42,942 nucleotides of DNA, from positions 1 to 42,942 of the forward strand of contig UQRE01000021.1 in NCBI GenBank assembly GCA_900543415.1. The letters are read 5' to 3'. The position numbers were made by a program, and so were the translations under genes. Each line of letters starts with the position of its first letter. Position 1 is the first letter of the stretch. This document shows positions 1-8,208 of the stretch, in pieces. Below the pieces are notes generated by a model. The model was not told where the DNA came from. It was given only the letters and a program-made list of their open reading frames with translations, and searched no databases. This DNA is from an uncultured Dorea sp. Lineage in GTDB: Bacteria; Bacillota; Clostridia; Lachnospirales; Lachnospiraceae.

Positions 1-194
1 GCTACTGAAAAGTAGTCGGGGATTTTTCTATCATACCTAAAAATTAAGCGCTTACGTTCTTTTCATATTCAAATAATCTTCTGGAAAAGTACAAGGGACT
101 TTATTTGAGGATGACCAGTGAGCATAAGACAAAAGTAATCGCATAGAAAGCAAGACGAAACTAAAAAAAATAATTAAAATTAAAACAATTATAA

Positions 195-223
195 TTGACT
201 AATGTTCTGCGCGGTGGTAAACT
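195..223 (+). promoter_or_regulatory. Probable promoter for the 249 gene
   Basis: TTGACT (195-200), a 17-nt gap and TAAACT (218-223) lie about 25 nt before the first start codon. The -35 is good and the -10 is a 4/6 match. The first 190 nt hold no gene that I can see. Confidence 0.4.
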
Positions 224-248
224 TAAGAAAAAGACGAGGTGATTGTGA

Positions 249-662
249 ATGGAAAGACTTTCAAATGCGCAGCAAATCAAAGAATTATATAAGGAGCTAT
301 TAGCTGATTCTCAGGAACATACCAGAATAGAATTATTTGCGTATGCGCAACAAAAATCTGGAGGACGATTTACGGATGGGATGCTGACCGGTGCCCTTCG
401 AACTTTGGTTACAGATACCAATGATTATATATGTGTGCGAAGAGGATGTTACAAGAAGAAAAGTACAGAAGAGCAGGCTCGGGAACACAATTCACTGGTA
501 GAGGCTTATCTTGATATTTTTAAAGAGGCGCTTCGCAAAAGCGGAAATATTACATCGAATCCATTTCAGATATTGAATATGAATCGGGAAGATATAGCAA
601 AATTAGAAGACATTGAGAAATGTGTCCGAGTCATCTCTGATACAATTGAAAAAATTCAGTAG
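249..662 (+). CDS. Unrecognised small protein, possible helix-turn-helix
   Basis: This 137-residue protein is not one I recognise. The start has a GAGGTG ribosome site (235-240) 8 nt upstream. The first ~70 residues are helix-rich and end in a small basic hairpin (about 56-70, with ICVRRGCYKKK), the shape of a short winged-helix domain. The second half is a helical tail. No membrane segment, signal peptide or metal motif is seen. It is followed 48 nt later by another unrecognised gene and then by an ATPase remnant, so it sits in an accessory segment. DNA-binding is only a guess from the pattern. Confidence 0.6.
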   Translation: MERLSNAQQIKELYKELLADSQEHTRIELFAYAQQKSGGRFTDGMLTGALRTLVTDTNDYICVRRGCYKKKSTEEQAREHNSLVEAYLDIFKEALRKSGNITSNPFQILNMNREDIAKLEDIEKCVRVISDTIEKIQ

Positions 663-710
663 ACACATTATCTCGTGGAATATAGTTGAATACGTGAGGA
701 GACAGAAAAA

Positions 711-1337
711 ATGAGTACTGCAGACAGTGAAAGAGAAATTTATATAAATATAAATATCGAGTTTCGTAAAAAGCAGGAGAGTGTTTATTCCGATAGTGCG
801 CAATTGCTCATTTCTTATGCTCAGCAACTCATAGGAAAAGATCAGGCGTCCTTAGATCTTCAGCAAAAAGTTGTGGACTGGTCTAGAAAATGTGGAGAAG
901 GGAAGCCGGATTATACGGTTATTACGAATCAAAATATATGTTTTGTGGAATATATGGTTCCGCTAGTTATTGAGAAGAATGATCCAAATCACTTATCGGA
1001 AATCGAGAGAGAAAAAAGCTTTTTCTTCCACTGTTGGGAGAGGATTAAAGGAATGATTGCCCAAGAAAGTCAGTGGGAGCAAAGTGTCGCTGGATATTTG
1101 CATAACATCGCAGAAGAGCATCCACTTATCGCTCGTTTTATTGCATCGGTTTTGTCGGGAATATTAATAGGAACACTGACAGATTGTGTGGCTGATGGAG
1201 TAAAAAAACCAGAGCAGGAAGAACATTATCAAAAAGTAATGGAAGAGATGGAAGAGATTTTACATCTTGAAAAGGATGACGAAATTACCCTTACAAAAGA
1301 AAAAGATGGCTACAAAGTTATTATAAAGAATAACTAA
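711..1337 (+). CDS. Unrecognised protein with one hydrophobic segment
   Basis: This 208-residue protein is not recognised. The start is supported by GTGAGGAGA (693-702). Residues about 1-120 are charged and probably soluble, with a cysteine-containing middle. Residues about 141-160 (IARFIASVLSGILIGTLTD) are a glycine-rich hydrophobic stretch that could be one membrane helix. The last ~50 residues are an acidic and basic tail rich in Glu and Lys. It lies in the same direction as the 249 gene with a 48-nt gap and may be co-transcribed with it. There is no basis for a function; a membrane-linked accessory protein is the most that can be said. Confidence 0.6.
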   Translation: MSTADSEREIYININIEFRKKQESVYSDSAQLLISYAQQLIGKDQASLDLQQKVVDWSRKCGEGKPDYTVITNQNICFVEYMVPLVIEKNDPNHLSEIEREKSFFFHCWERIKGMIAQESQWEQSVAGYLHNIAEEHPLIARFIASVLSGILIGTLTDCVADGVKKPEQEEHYQKVMEEMEEILHLEKDDEITLTKEKDGYKVIIKNN

Positions 1338-1372
1338 TCTATTTTATCGTTTTCAGCTGGAAAGATAGTAAG

Positions 1373-1752
1373 GTGAAACCTTTGAACCCACAATTTATAC
1401 AAGGAGTCTTATTTGATTGGGACAAAATTGATCAGGAAAGTTATCTTTTTATTTTCTACCCATGATACGCATTCGGAATTATGTAATGCCATAAGAATAG
1501 TAAGAGGCTATCGAAAAGAAAAATGGGGTTACTTTTTACGGGCGGAAAGTTTTTATAATGTTGCGACACAAGAGGAAATGTATGCGGATGCAGAACATCC
1601 GTCTGCGGTATATCATGAAAAATCTCATGAAGAGAGCTTCCTGACATTGGCTTGAACACCTCCGACCGAACGGGCTTTATTTATTTGATGAGCCGGAAGC
1701 AGCTCTGTCTCCGCAGCGGCAGTTATCATTGCTAATGGAATTATGTCTGGAA
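1373..1752 (+). pseudogene. Remnant of a COG3910-type AAA ATPase gene
   Basis: Three pieces in three frames resemble one predicted AAA ATPase of the COG3910 kind. From 1373 (GTG), frame 2 reads NPQFIQGVLFDWDKIDQESY, a typical N-terminus. From about 1450, frame 0 reads STHDTHSELCNAIRIVRG and then LRAESFYNVATQEEMYAD up to the stop at 1653. From 1654, frame 1 reads LYLFDEPEAALSPQRQ, the Walker B region. The stretch that should hold the Walker A P-loop, between the first two pieces, is missing, as is the C-terminus after about 1752. The gene therefore suffered an internal deletion, at least one further frameshift and a 3' truncation, and cannot make an active ATPase. Confidence 0.8.
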
Positions 1753-1767
1753 ACTTTTATTTATATC

Positions 1768-1797
1768 TTGACAGTCTGTAATAACATTTGCTAAAAT
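1768..1797 (+). promoter_or_regulatory. Promoter before the FUSC gene
   Basis: TTGACA (1768-1773), an 18-nt spacer and TAAAAT (1792-1797) form a strong-looking sigma-A promoter. Transcription would start near 1804, giving a leader of about 125 nt that contains the terminator at 1848-1883. Confidence 0.6.
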
Positions 1798-1847
1798 CAT
1801 ATTTTGGTTAAATACATAATCTATCATAATAGTTGATAACGCAGCGA

Positions 1848-1883
1848 AAAGCGTGGAATTTAGGCTGATTCTACGCTTTTTTT
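1848..1883 (+). terminator. Intrinsic terminator, possible leader attenuator
   Basis: A 12-bp stem with one G-U pair (AAAGCGTGGAAT with ATTCTACGCTTT), an 8-nt loop and a T-run (1877-1883) make a good rho-independent terminator. It lies after the ATPase remnant but also downstream of the promoter at 1768-1797 and before the next gene, so it may attenuate that gene. Confidence 0.8.
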
Positions 1884-1929
1884 AATACAAAGAATATTTT
1901 TGTTTTTTAGTAAAGTAGGAGGAATTACA

Positions 1930-3000
1930 TTGACTTTTTATCAAGAACTTCAATTAAATCAAGCAGGCTCTAAGAAGCTGATAAGAGAAAGTAACTCTAC
2001 AAAAGAAAAATGGTATCACGAGGGAGTGTTTTTGTTTAAGATTTTGCTGACAGTAGCATTTTGCTTTCTTTTTGTGACAGCAGTTTCTATGATTTTCGGT
2101 AACGAAAATAGTGTTGTCGGTGTGGCGATTCTTTTGGCTTTGTTAGCTTTTCGAAAGGTGAATCTTGGATATGATGTCAAGCAGAGTAGTTATGTAATGT
2201 TCGGGATGTTCCTTGTGTTAATGATCGGACCACATTTTGCTAATCAAGCAGGTATGTACGGCGGAACTTTGGTAAATTTTTTATGTATGTTTGTAATGAC
2301 TGTATTCGGATGTTATGAGGTACGGTTTTTTAACCATTCCACATTTTTGCTTTCTTATCTTTTATTATATGGAAATGACGTGACAGGTGATCTATACATA
2401 AAGAGAGTAATCGCGTTGGCAATCGGCGGTCTTTGGATCGCACTTTGTCTTTATCGCAATCATAGACATATTAATCACACTGACAGATTAAAAGATGTTA
2501 TTTCGGCAGTCAGTGTAAATGCGTCAGAGACAAGATGGCATATAAAAGTTTCTTTAGGTGTAAGCCTTGCTATGTTTTTAGGACAACTCATCGGACTCCC
2601 GAGGGTTATGTGGATTGGAATTGCAGCCATGTCTGTCATCCATCCGAGTGATGCTGTAAGAAAGAAAAGCCACATGTTTTTCAGATTTTTCGGAAATGTA
2701 TTGGGGTGTGTAGGATTCTTTATTCTTATAAAAATATTGCCGGAAAGTATGTATGGGATGATAGGGATCATCGGTGGAATTTGTGTTGGTTTTTCTGCCA
2801 CATACGGATGGCAGACAATTTTTAATTCCTTTGGTGCGCTTGGGCTTGCCATGGGGATATATGGAATGAACACAGCAATGCTGCTTCGAATTGTGAACAA
2901 CGGATTTGCAGTAGCATTTGTATTTTTATATGTACCGCTATTTGACAAAGTAATGGAAATATTTACCAGACAGAAGGTTTCCAAAGAATTACTTTCGTAA
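1930..3000 (+). CDS. FUSC-family integral membrane protein
   Basis: This 356-residue protein has at least nine to ten hydrophobic segments in two halves, each half ending in a basic cytoplasmic stretch (for example LYRNHRHINHTDRLK around 184-200). It resembles the FUSC/aromatic-acid exporter-like proteins of clostridia, with motifs such as GLPRVMWIGIAAMSVIHP and FSATYGWQTIFNSFGALGLA in the second half. The start is placed at TTG 1930 because a perfect AGGAGG (1917-1922) lies 7 nt before it; a longer reading from 1900 would run over that site. It stands alone with its own promoter. The family is expected to sit in the inner membrane and export small aromatic or other organic acids, but the substrate cannot be read here. 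Confidence 0.8.
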   Translation: MTFYQELQLNQAGSKKLIRESNSTKEKWYHEGVFLFKILLTVAFCFLFVTAVSMIFGNENSVVGVAILLALLAFRKVNLGYDVKQSSYVMFGMFLVLMIGPHFANQAGMYGGTLVNFLCMFVMTVFGCYEVRFFNHSTFLLSYLLLYGNDVTGDLYIKRVIALAIGGLWIALCLYRNHRHINHTDRLKDVISAVSVNASETRWHIKVSLGVSLAMFLGQLIGLPRVMWIGIAAMSVIHPSDAVRKKSHMFFRFFGNVLGCVGFFILIKILPESMYGMIGIIGGICVGFSATYGWQTIFNSFGALGLAMGIYGMNTAMLLRIVNNGFAVAFVFLYVPLFDKVMEIFTRQKVSKELLS

Positions 3001-3058
3001 ATTTTTTCGTAAAGTGCTCATATAAATTTATATTTCTGCCGCTTTTTTGCATGAGATA

Positions 3059-3067
3059 TGTTATAAT
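3059..3067 (+). promoter_or_regulatory. Extended -10 element before the oxidoreductase operon
   Basis: TGTTATAAT gives a perfect TATAAT with the TGN extension, 70 nt before the start at 3138. No good -35 is present at 17 nt, which is tolerated by extended -10 promoters. Confidence 0.45.
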
Positions 3068-3137
3068 TACAAAAATGACTGATGGACAGTTATGAGATGT
3101 ACAAATATATTATTTGATGCAAAGGAGTATTTGCCTG

Positions 3138-4571
3138 ATGTATGATGTGGTAATTATTGGAGGCGGGGTAACAGGAACAGCAGTGGCACGTGAACTTTCC
3201 CGTTATGAAATAAAGATATGCGTTGTGGAGCGCGAAGAGGATGTATGCTGCGGAACTTCGAAAGCAAACAGCGGGATTGTACATGCCGGATATGATGCGG
3301 AGATTGGATCGCTTAAGGCAAAGCTAAATGTAAGAGGAAATGAAATGATGGGGAAACTTGCAGAAGAGTTGGATTTTCCATTTCAAAGAAGCGGTTCTCT
3401 CGTTATATGCAGGGAAGATAACGAGTTTTCCAAGCTTCAGGAGCTTTATGAACGAGGGATGAAAAACGGAGTCAAAGATCTCAAGATTTTGAATAAACAG
3501 GAAGTATTAGCGTTGGAACCTAATATTACGGAAGACGTGTCTGCTGCTCTGTATGCGCCCACTGCCGGAATTGTCTGCCCATTTGGCTTAAATCTTGCCT
3601 TGGCGGAAAATGCTTATGAAAATGGTGTGGAATTTCGTTTTGATACGGAAGTGAAACGGATTCAAAAAACAGAAGAAGGTTATACACTTGAGACGAGTCA
3701 GGGAGCTTTGTATACTCGTTGTGTCGTAAATGCGGCGGGTGTCTATGCAGATCAATTTCATAATATGGTAAGTGAAAAGAAGATTCATATCACTCCGAGA
3801 AGAGGGGACTATTGTCTCGTGGACAAGACCGCCGGGGCTCATGTGGGGCGGACGATTTTTGCACTTCCCGGGAAATTGGGAAAAGGGATATTAGTAACGC
3901 CTACGGTTCACGGAAATCTTTTGCTTGGACCGACAGCTATTGACATTGAAGACAAAGAAGGGTGCAATACAACACAGGCCGGTTTAGAGGAAGTAATCGG
4001 AAAAGCCGGATTAAATGTGAAGAATCTTCCTATCAGACAGGTAATTACTTCGTTTGCAGGTCTTCGTGCGCATGAAGATAATGGTGATTTCATTATTGGG
4101 GAAGTGGAAGATGCCGAAGGCTTTATCGACTGTGCAGGGATTGAGTCTCCGGGACTTACCAGCTGTCCGGCGATCGGGGAAATGGTGGCGGAGATTTTAA
4201 AGGAAAAGATGGGACTTGAGGAGAAGTCTGACTTCGTTGCCAGAAGAAAAGGAATCCTTGATCCGAAGACACTTTCTATGGAAGAGCGAAATAATCTGAT
4301 CAAGGAACATCCTGCGTATGGAAATATAATCTGTCGCTGTGAAATGATTACAGAGGGGGAAATCATAGATGCGATCAAGCGACCTTTGGGGGCTAAATCG
4401 TTAGATGGCGTCAAGCGAAGAACGAGAGCAGGGATGGGGCGTTGCCAGGCGGGCTTTTGCTCACCGAAAACAATGGAAATTCTTGCGAGAGAACGTGGAA
4501 TCAATATCGAAGAGATTACAAAATCAGGCGGAAAATCCCAGATTATTGTAGGAAAAAATAAGGAACAATGA
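3138..4571 (+). CDS. GlpA-like FAD-dependent dehydrogenase with BFD-like Fe-S domain
   Basis: This 477-residue protein begins with an FAD-binding Rossmann fold (VVIIGGGVTGTAVARE, residues 4-19), followed by a DAO/glycerol-3-phosphate dehydrogenase-type body (about 1-360). The C-terminal ~90 residues form a BFD-like [2Fe-2S] domain with the pattern CRCE and later GRCQAGFC. The start is ATG 3138 because AAAGGAG (3121-3127) lies 10 nt upstream. This layout matches the clostridial GlpA-type subunit that oxidises glycerol 3-phosphate to dihydroxyacetone phosphate. It is followed, with overlapping reading frames, by a second FAD protein and a DUF1667 protein, the usual trio. Glycerol kinase and facilitator genes are absent here, so the substrate is inferred from family and context only. 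Confidence 0.85.
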   Translation: MYDVVIIGGGVTGTAVARELSRYEIKICVVEREEDVCCGTSKANSGIVHAGYDAEIGSLKAKLNVRGNEMMGKLAEELDFPFQRSGSLVICREDNEFSKLQELYERGMKNGVKDLKILNKQEVLALEPNITEDVSAALYAPTAGIVCPFGLNLALAENAYENGVEFRFDTEVKRIQKTEEGYTLETSQGALYTRCVVNAAGVYADQFHNMVSEKKIHITPRRGDYCLVDKTAGAHVGRTIFALPGKLGKGILVTPTVHGNLLLGPTAIDIEDKEGCNTTQAGLEEVIGKAGLNVKNLPIRQVITSFAGLRAHEDNGDFIIGEVEDAEGFIDCAGIESPGLTSCPAIGEMVAEILKEKMGLEEKSDFVARRKGILDPKTLSMEERNNLIKEHPAYGNIICRCEMITEGEIIDAIKRPLGAKSLDGVKRRTRAGMGRCQAGFCSPKTMEILARERGINIEEITKSGGKSQIIVGKNKEQ

Positions 4572-4588
4572 TAGGGAGGTTACCGAAT

Positions 4589-5857
4589 ATGAAAGCATAT
4601 GATATTGTAATTATTGGAGGCGGTCCGGCAGGGATGGCTGCAGCAGTGGCAGCAAAGAAGCAGGGAATTGATCGTATTTTGATTCTTGAAAGAGACCGGG
4701 AACTTGGGGGTATTTTAAATCAGTGTATCCATAATGGATTTGGTCTTCATACATTTCAGGAAGAATTGACAGGACCAGAATATGCAGACCGGTTTATCGG
4801 ACAGGTAAAGTCATATAATATCGAATATAAATTAAATACAATGGTGATGGATGTAAGCCGTGATAAAAGAGTGACCGCCATGAATCGGGAAGAGGGAATG
4901 TTTGAGATTCAAGCCAAGGCAATTATTTTTGCAATGGGATGTAGAGAACGATCCAGAGGGGCATTAAATATTCCGGGATATCGTCCGGCAGGAATTTATT
5001 CAGCAGGAACAGCACAAAGGCTGGTAAATATGGAAGGATTTCTTCCGGGGCGGGAGGTTGTAATTCTTGGTTCCGGTGATATTGGACTGATTATGGCAAG
5101 GCGTATGACTCTGGAAGGTGCGAAAGTGAAAGTCGTGGCAGAGCTTATGCCATATTCCGGAGGGTTAAAGAGAAATATTGTTCAATGCCTTGATGATTAT
5201 GGAATCCCATTGAAGTTAAGCCATACCGTGATTGATATTAAAGGGAAAGAACGGGTAGAAGGCGTTACGTTAGCTGAAGTAGACGAGAACAGAAGACCAA
5301 TTGAGGGGACGGAAGAATTTTATTCCTGTGACACATTGTTGCTTTCCGTAGGTTTGATTCCGGAAAATGAGATTTCCGGCGCTATGGGCGTAGAATTAAA
5401 CCCGGTTACGTCGGGACCGAAGGTCAATGAGAGACTGGAAACAACTATCGAAGGTGTATTTGCCTGTGGAAATGTATTGCATGTACATGATCTTGTAGAC
5501 TTTGTGTCAGAAGAAGCGGCGGCAGCGGGCAAGAATGCGGCAATGTATGTACAAGAAGGAGAAAGTGCAAGCGAACAGGGGAGAAAGATTAAATTGCGCC
5601 CATTGGCGGGTGTCCGATATACGGTGCCGGAGACAATTAATCCAATGCGGATGGATGAGAAACTGACAGTTCGCTTTCGTGTGGGAAATGTCTACCGGAA
5701 TTGTTATATCAGTGTATATTTTGATGAGGAAAGAGTGCTTCATAGAAAGAGACAGATTGTTGCTCCCGGTGAGATGGAGGAAATTAAGCTGAGCAAAGAA
5801 GAGCTTCTCAAATATCCGAATCTTGACACAATAACGATAAAGATTGAGGAGGCATAG
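4589..5857 (+). CDS. NAD(P)/FAD-dependent oxidoreductase (second subunit of the GlpA-like set)
   Basis: This 422-residue protein starts with an FAD-binding motif (DIVIIGGGPAGMAAAVAA, from residue 4) and has a second dinucleotide motif around 158-163 (VVILGSGDIGLIMARR), as in the pyridine-nucleotide-disulfide family. It carries ACGNVLHVHDLVDFV around 299-313, the flavin-contacting segment seen in this group. The start is ATG 4589, 9 nt after AGGGAGG (4573-4579); an ATG at 4568 overlaps the previous stop and has no better site. The protein probably passes electrons from the GlpA-like subunit to NAD(P)+ or another carrier. It is flanked by that subunit and the DUF1667 protein with gaps of 17 and 3 nt, so the three are one transcription unit. 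Confidence 0.85.
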   Translation: MKAYDIVIIGGGPAGMAAAVAAKKQGIDRILILERDRELGGILNQCIHNGFGLHTFQEELTGPEYADRFIGQVKSYNIEYKLNTMVMDVSRDKRVTAMNREEGMFEIQAKAIIFAMGCRERSRGALNIPGYRPAGIYSAGTAQRLVNMEGFLPGREVVILGSGDIGLIMARRMTLEGAKVKVVAELMPYSGGLKRNIVQCLDDYGIPLKLSHTVIDIKGKERVEGVTLAEVDENRRPIEGTEEFYSCDTLLLSVGLIPENEISGAMGVELNPVTSGPKVNERLETTIEGVFACGNVLHVHDLVDFVSEEAAAAGKNAAMYVQEGESASEQGRKIKLRPLAGVRYTVPETINPMRMDEKLTVRFRVGNVYRNCYISVYFDEERVLHRKRQIVAPGEMEEIKLSKEELLKYPNLDTITIKIEEA

Positions 5858-5860
5858 AAT

Positions 5861-6232
5861 ATGGAGATCAAAAAACTGACTTGTATTAACTGTCCGGTGG
5901 GATGTTCCCTGAAGGTTGAGATGGACGGAGAGAACGTGATTTGCGTAAGTGGGAATACATGCAGGCGCGGCGAAATCTATGCACGAAAAGAAGTGACGAA
6001 TCCAACAAGAATTGTAACGTCAACCGTGAAGGTTGTAAACGGAACTTCCGGCACAGTGTCGGTGAAAACAAAAGAAGATATCCCGAAAGAGAAGATATTT
6101 GCATGTGTACAGGCATTAAGAGGAATAGAGGTTCAGGCGCCGGTACACATTGGGGATGTAATCTTGGAAAATGTGGCAGGAACGGGAGTGGATATTGTCG
6201 CAACAAGGAATGTAGAGAAAGGATGTCATTAA
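5861..6232 (+). CDS. DUF1667 cysteine-rich protein
   Basis: This 123-residue protein has an N-terminal CINCPVGC motif (Cys 8, 11 and 15) followed by GNTCRRGEIYARKE with Cys 34. This is the DUF1667 family, which resembles the Fe-S-binding start of molybdopterin oxidoreductases. In clostridia it is regularly the third gene after two FAD oxidoreductases of the GlpA/GlpB kind, as here. It begins 3 nt after the previous stop. It probably holds a metal centre and works with those flavoproteins, perhaps as an electron-transfer subunit; that role is inferred from its neighbours. Confidence 0.85.
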   Translation: MEIKKLTCINCPVGCSLKVEMDGENVICVSGNTCRRGEIYARKEVTNPTRIVTSTVKVVNGTSGTVSVKTKEDIPKEKIFACVQALRGIEVQAPVHIGDVILENVAGTGVDIVATRNVEKGCH

Positions 6233-6235
6233 GTT

Positions 6236-7459
6236 ATGCAGGAAATAAAATGTCCCAATTGCGGAACGATTTTTCAAGTGGATGAATCGGAATATGCACA
6301 GATTCTGCGACAGGTGCGGGATGAGGAGTTTAAAAAGGAATTGGAATACCGTGCCAAGGACTTGGCGGAGAAAAAAGAAACTGATTTGAAACTTGTCAGA
6401 ATGGAACAGGAGAAAAAACTGGGAGAAATCATAACATCCAAGGATTCAGAATTAGCAAAAAAAGATCGGATGATCGAGCAGCTTAAAATGCAGATTGCCG
6501 GAGAGAAGACAGAAAGGGAATTGGCTGTTTCAAAAGCTGTTCAACAAAAGGAAAAAGAGCTGTCTGAGAAGCAGACAGAGATTACCAAGTTAAAAGGTCA
6601 GATTTCCAATACAGAGGCGCAGAGCAAATTAAAGGAACAGTCCTTGAAGGAGCAGTATGAAGACCGGCTGAAATTAAAGGATGAGCAGATTGAATATTAC
6701 AAAGACTTCAAAGCGCGCCAGTCTACCAAAATGGTTGGTGAGAGCTTAGAACAGCATTGTATGAATCAGTTTAACTCCATTAGGATGACGGCATTTCCTA
6801 ATGCTTATTTTGAAAAAGATAACGATATAAGAAGCGGAAGTAAGGGAGACTTTATTTTCAGAGAAGCAGGAGCAGACGGAACAGAGTTTATTTCAATTAT
6901 GTTTGAAATGAAAAACGAGATGGATGAGACTGCTACGAAACACAAAAACGAAGATTTTTTCAAAGAGCTGGACAAAGACAGACGGCAGAAAAATTGCGAA
7001 TATGCAGTTCTGGTATCGCTTCTTGAAATCGACAACGAATTATATAATAATGGAATTGTAGATGTGTCTTATAAATATGAGAAGATGTATGTGATCCGTC
7101 CGCAATTTTTCATTCCGATGATTACCTTGATTAGGAATGCAGCGCTTAATTCATTGCAATATAAGCAGGAACTTCAAGTGGTGAAAAATCAGCAGATCGA
7201 TATCCTTCATTTTGAAGAGAATATGAATGCATTCAAAGAAGGTTTTGCAAGAAATTATCGGATTGCAAGCGATCGTTTTAAGACGGCGATTGATGAGATT
7301 GATAAGACGATTACGCATTTACAAAAGACGAAAGATGCGCTTCTTTCCTCGGAGAATAATCTTCGTCTGGCAAATAATAAAGCGGATGATCTAAGTATCA
7401 AGAAGCTGACGAAAAATGCGCCCTCTGTGAGGGAGATGTTTGAGGAACTGGATAAGTAA
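6236..7459 (+). CDS. DUF2130 coiled-coil protein
   Basis: This 407-residue protein starts with a CPNC knuckle (IKCPNCGTIFQ, Cys 6 and 9), goes through a long charged coiled coil (about 20-165, rich in Lys/Glu heptads), and then has the DUF2130 core (about 165-330) with MVGESLEQHCMNQFN, GSKGDFIFRE and ISIMFEMKNEMDET. A second helical segment closes the chain. The D-x-E-x-K-like arrangement in the core (GDF with FEMKNE) recalls restriction-endonuclease-like folds, and DUF2130 has been discussed as nuclease-related; no activity is shown by the sequence itself. It starts 3 nt after the DUF1667 gene and is probably read through from that operon, although no functional link is evident. Confidence 0.85.
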   Translation: MQEIKCPNCGTIFQVDESEYAQILRQVRDEEFKKELEYRAKDLAEKKETDLKLVRMEQEKKLGEIITSKDSELAKKDRMIEQLKMQIAGEKTERELAVSKAVQQKEKELSEKQTEITKLKGQISNTEAQSKLKEQSLKEQYEDRLKLKDEQIEYYKDFKARQSTKMVGESLEQHCMNQFNSIRMTAFPNAYFEKDNDIRSGSKGDFIFREAGADGTEFISIMFEMKNEMDETATKHKNEDFFKELDKDRRQKNCEYAVLVSLLEIDNELYNNGIVDVSYKYEKMYVIRPQFFIPMITLIRNAALNSLQYKQELQVVKNQQIDILHFEENMNAFKEGFARNYRIASDRFKTAIDEIDKTITHLQKTKDALLSSENNLRLANNKADDLSIKKLTKNAPSVREMFEELDK

Positions 7460-7488
7460 GGCGGCTTACAGGATAAAAGGAGACAGGG

Positions 7489-8181
7489 ATGAAGCGTAAC
7501 ATTCGATTAGAGGATATTTCAGATGGAAAATTATATACTGCAAATGATCTTGTGAAGGCAGATTGTCATGATTGTGAAGGCTGTTCAGCCTGCTGCAGTG
7601 GGATGGCGTCTATTGTTTTGGACCCTTTGGATGTCTGGTTGCTGTGCACAGGACTTGGAAAAGCTTTTGAAAAATTAATGGAAGAGCATATAGAATTACA
7701 GGTGGTTGACGGTGTGATTCTTCCGCGGTTAAAAATGTCGGAGGATTCAGAGTCTTGTTCATTTCTTGATGAAAACGGAAGATGCTCGATTCATCCATTC
7801 AGACCGGGGATTTGCAGACTATTTCCACTTGGACGTTATTATGAGGAAGATGGCTTCCGCTATTTTCTGCAAGTAAATGAATGCAAGAAGAAAGATCAAA
7901 GTAAGATTAAAGTGAAAAAGTGGCTTGGAATTCCGAAACTTAAAACTTACGAGAAGTATATTTGGGACTGGCATCAATTCTTGAAGACTTGTGAAGAAGC
8001 AATGACGACGTTGGATGATGAGAATCAGAGGATTTTTCAGCTTTATGTTCTGCGGACGTTTTATCAGACGCCTTATAGGGCAGGAGAAAAAGCGGTTTGC
8101 GAGACGTCACTTCAATACGAAGAATTTTATCAGGAATTTTATGACAGGATGAGAGATTTGAAAGAACGGTTAGGACTTTAA
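7489..8181 (+). CDS. YkgJ-family cysteine-cluster protein
   Basis: This 230-residue protein has the YkgJ cysteine cluster: CHDCEGCSACC near residues 26-36, CSFLDENGRCSIHPFRPGIC near 87-106, and a later NECKKK. The cysteines probably bind a metal or an Fe-S cluster; the family is annotated as zinc- or iron-chelating and its role is not settled. A helical tail of about 80 residues follows the cluster. The start follows AAAGGAGA. It precedes the translational GTPase gene by 27 nt and may be co-transcribed with it. Confidence 0.85.
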   Translation: MKRNIRLEDISDGKLYTANDLVKADCHDCEGCSACCSGMASIVLDPLDVWLLCTGLGKAFEKLMEEHIELQVVDGVILPRLKMSEDSESCSFLDENGRCSIHPFRPGICRLFPLGRYYEEDGFRYFLQVNECKKKDQSKIKVKKWLGIPKLKTYEKYIWDWHQFLKTCEEAMTTLDDENQRIFQLYVLRTFYQTPYRAGEKAVCETSLQYEEFYQEFYDRMRDLKERLGL

Positions 8182-8208
8182 CTTAACGTATAGTATAGAG
8201 GGGAACTT

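Noticed and set aside
1..40. Short hairpin at the window start (CTACT-GAAA-AGTAG)
   Set aside because: Only 5 bp of stem and no clear T-run; could be the tail of an upstream element outside the window.
1900..1929. FUSC start at TTG 1900
   Set aside because: It is upstream of the AGGAGG at 1917-1922 that clearly serves TTG 1930.
3138..4571. Naming the first FAD gene glpA
   Set aside because: Substrate is not certain without glpK or glpF nearby, so no gene symbol is given.
5941..6285. Open frame overlapping the DUF1667 gene
   Set aside because: Shadow of the real gene; composition is not protein-like and no ribosome site is present.
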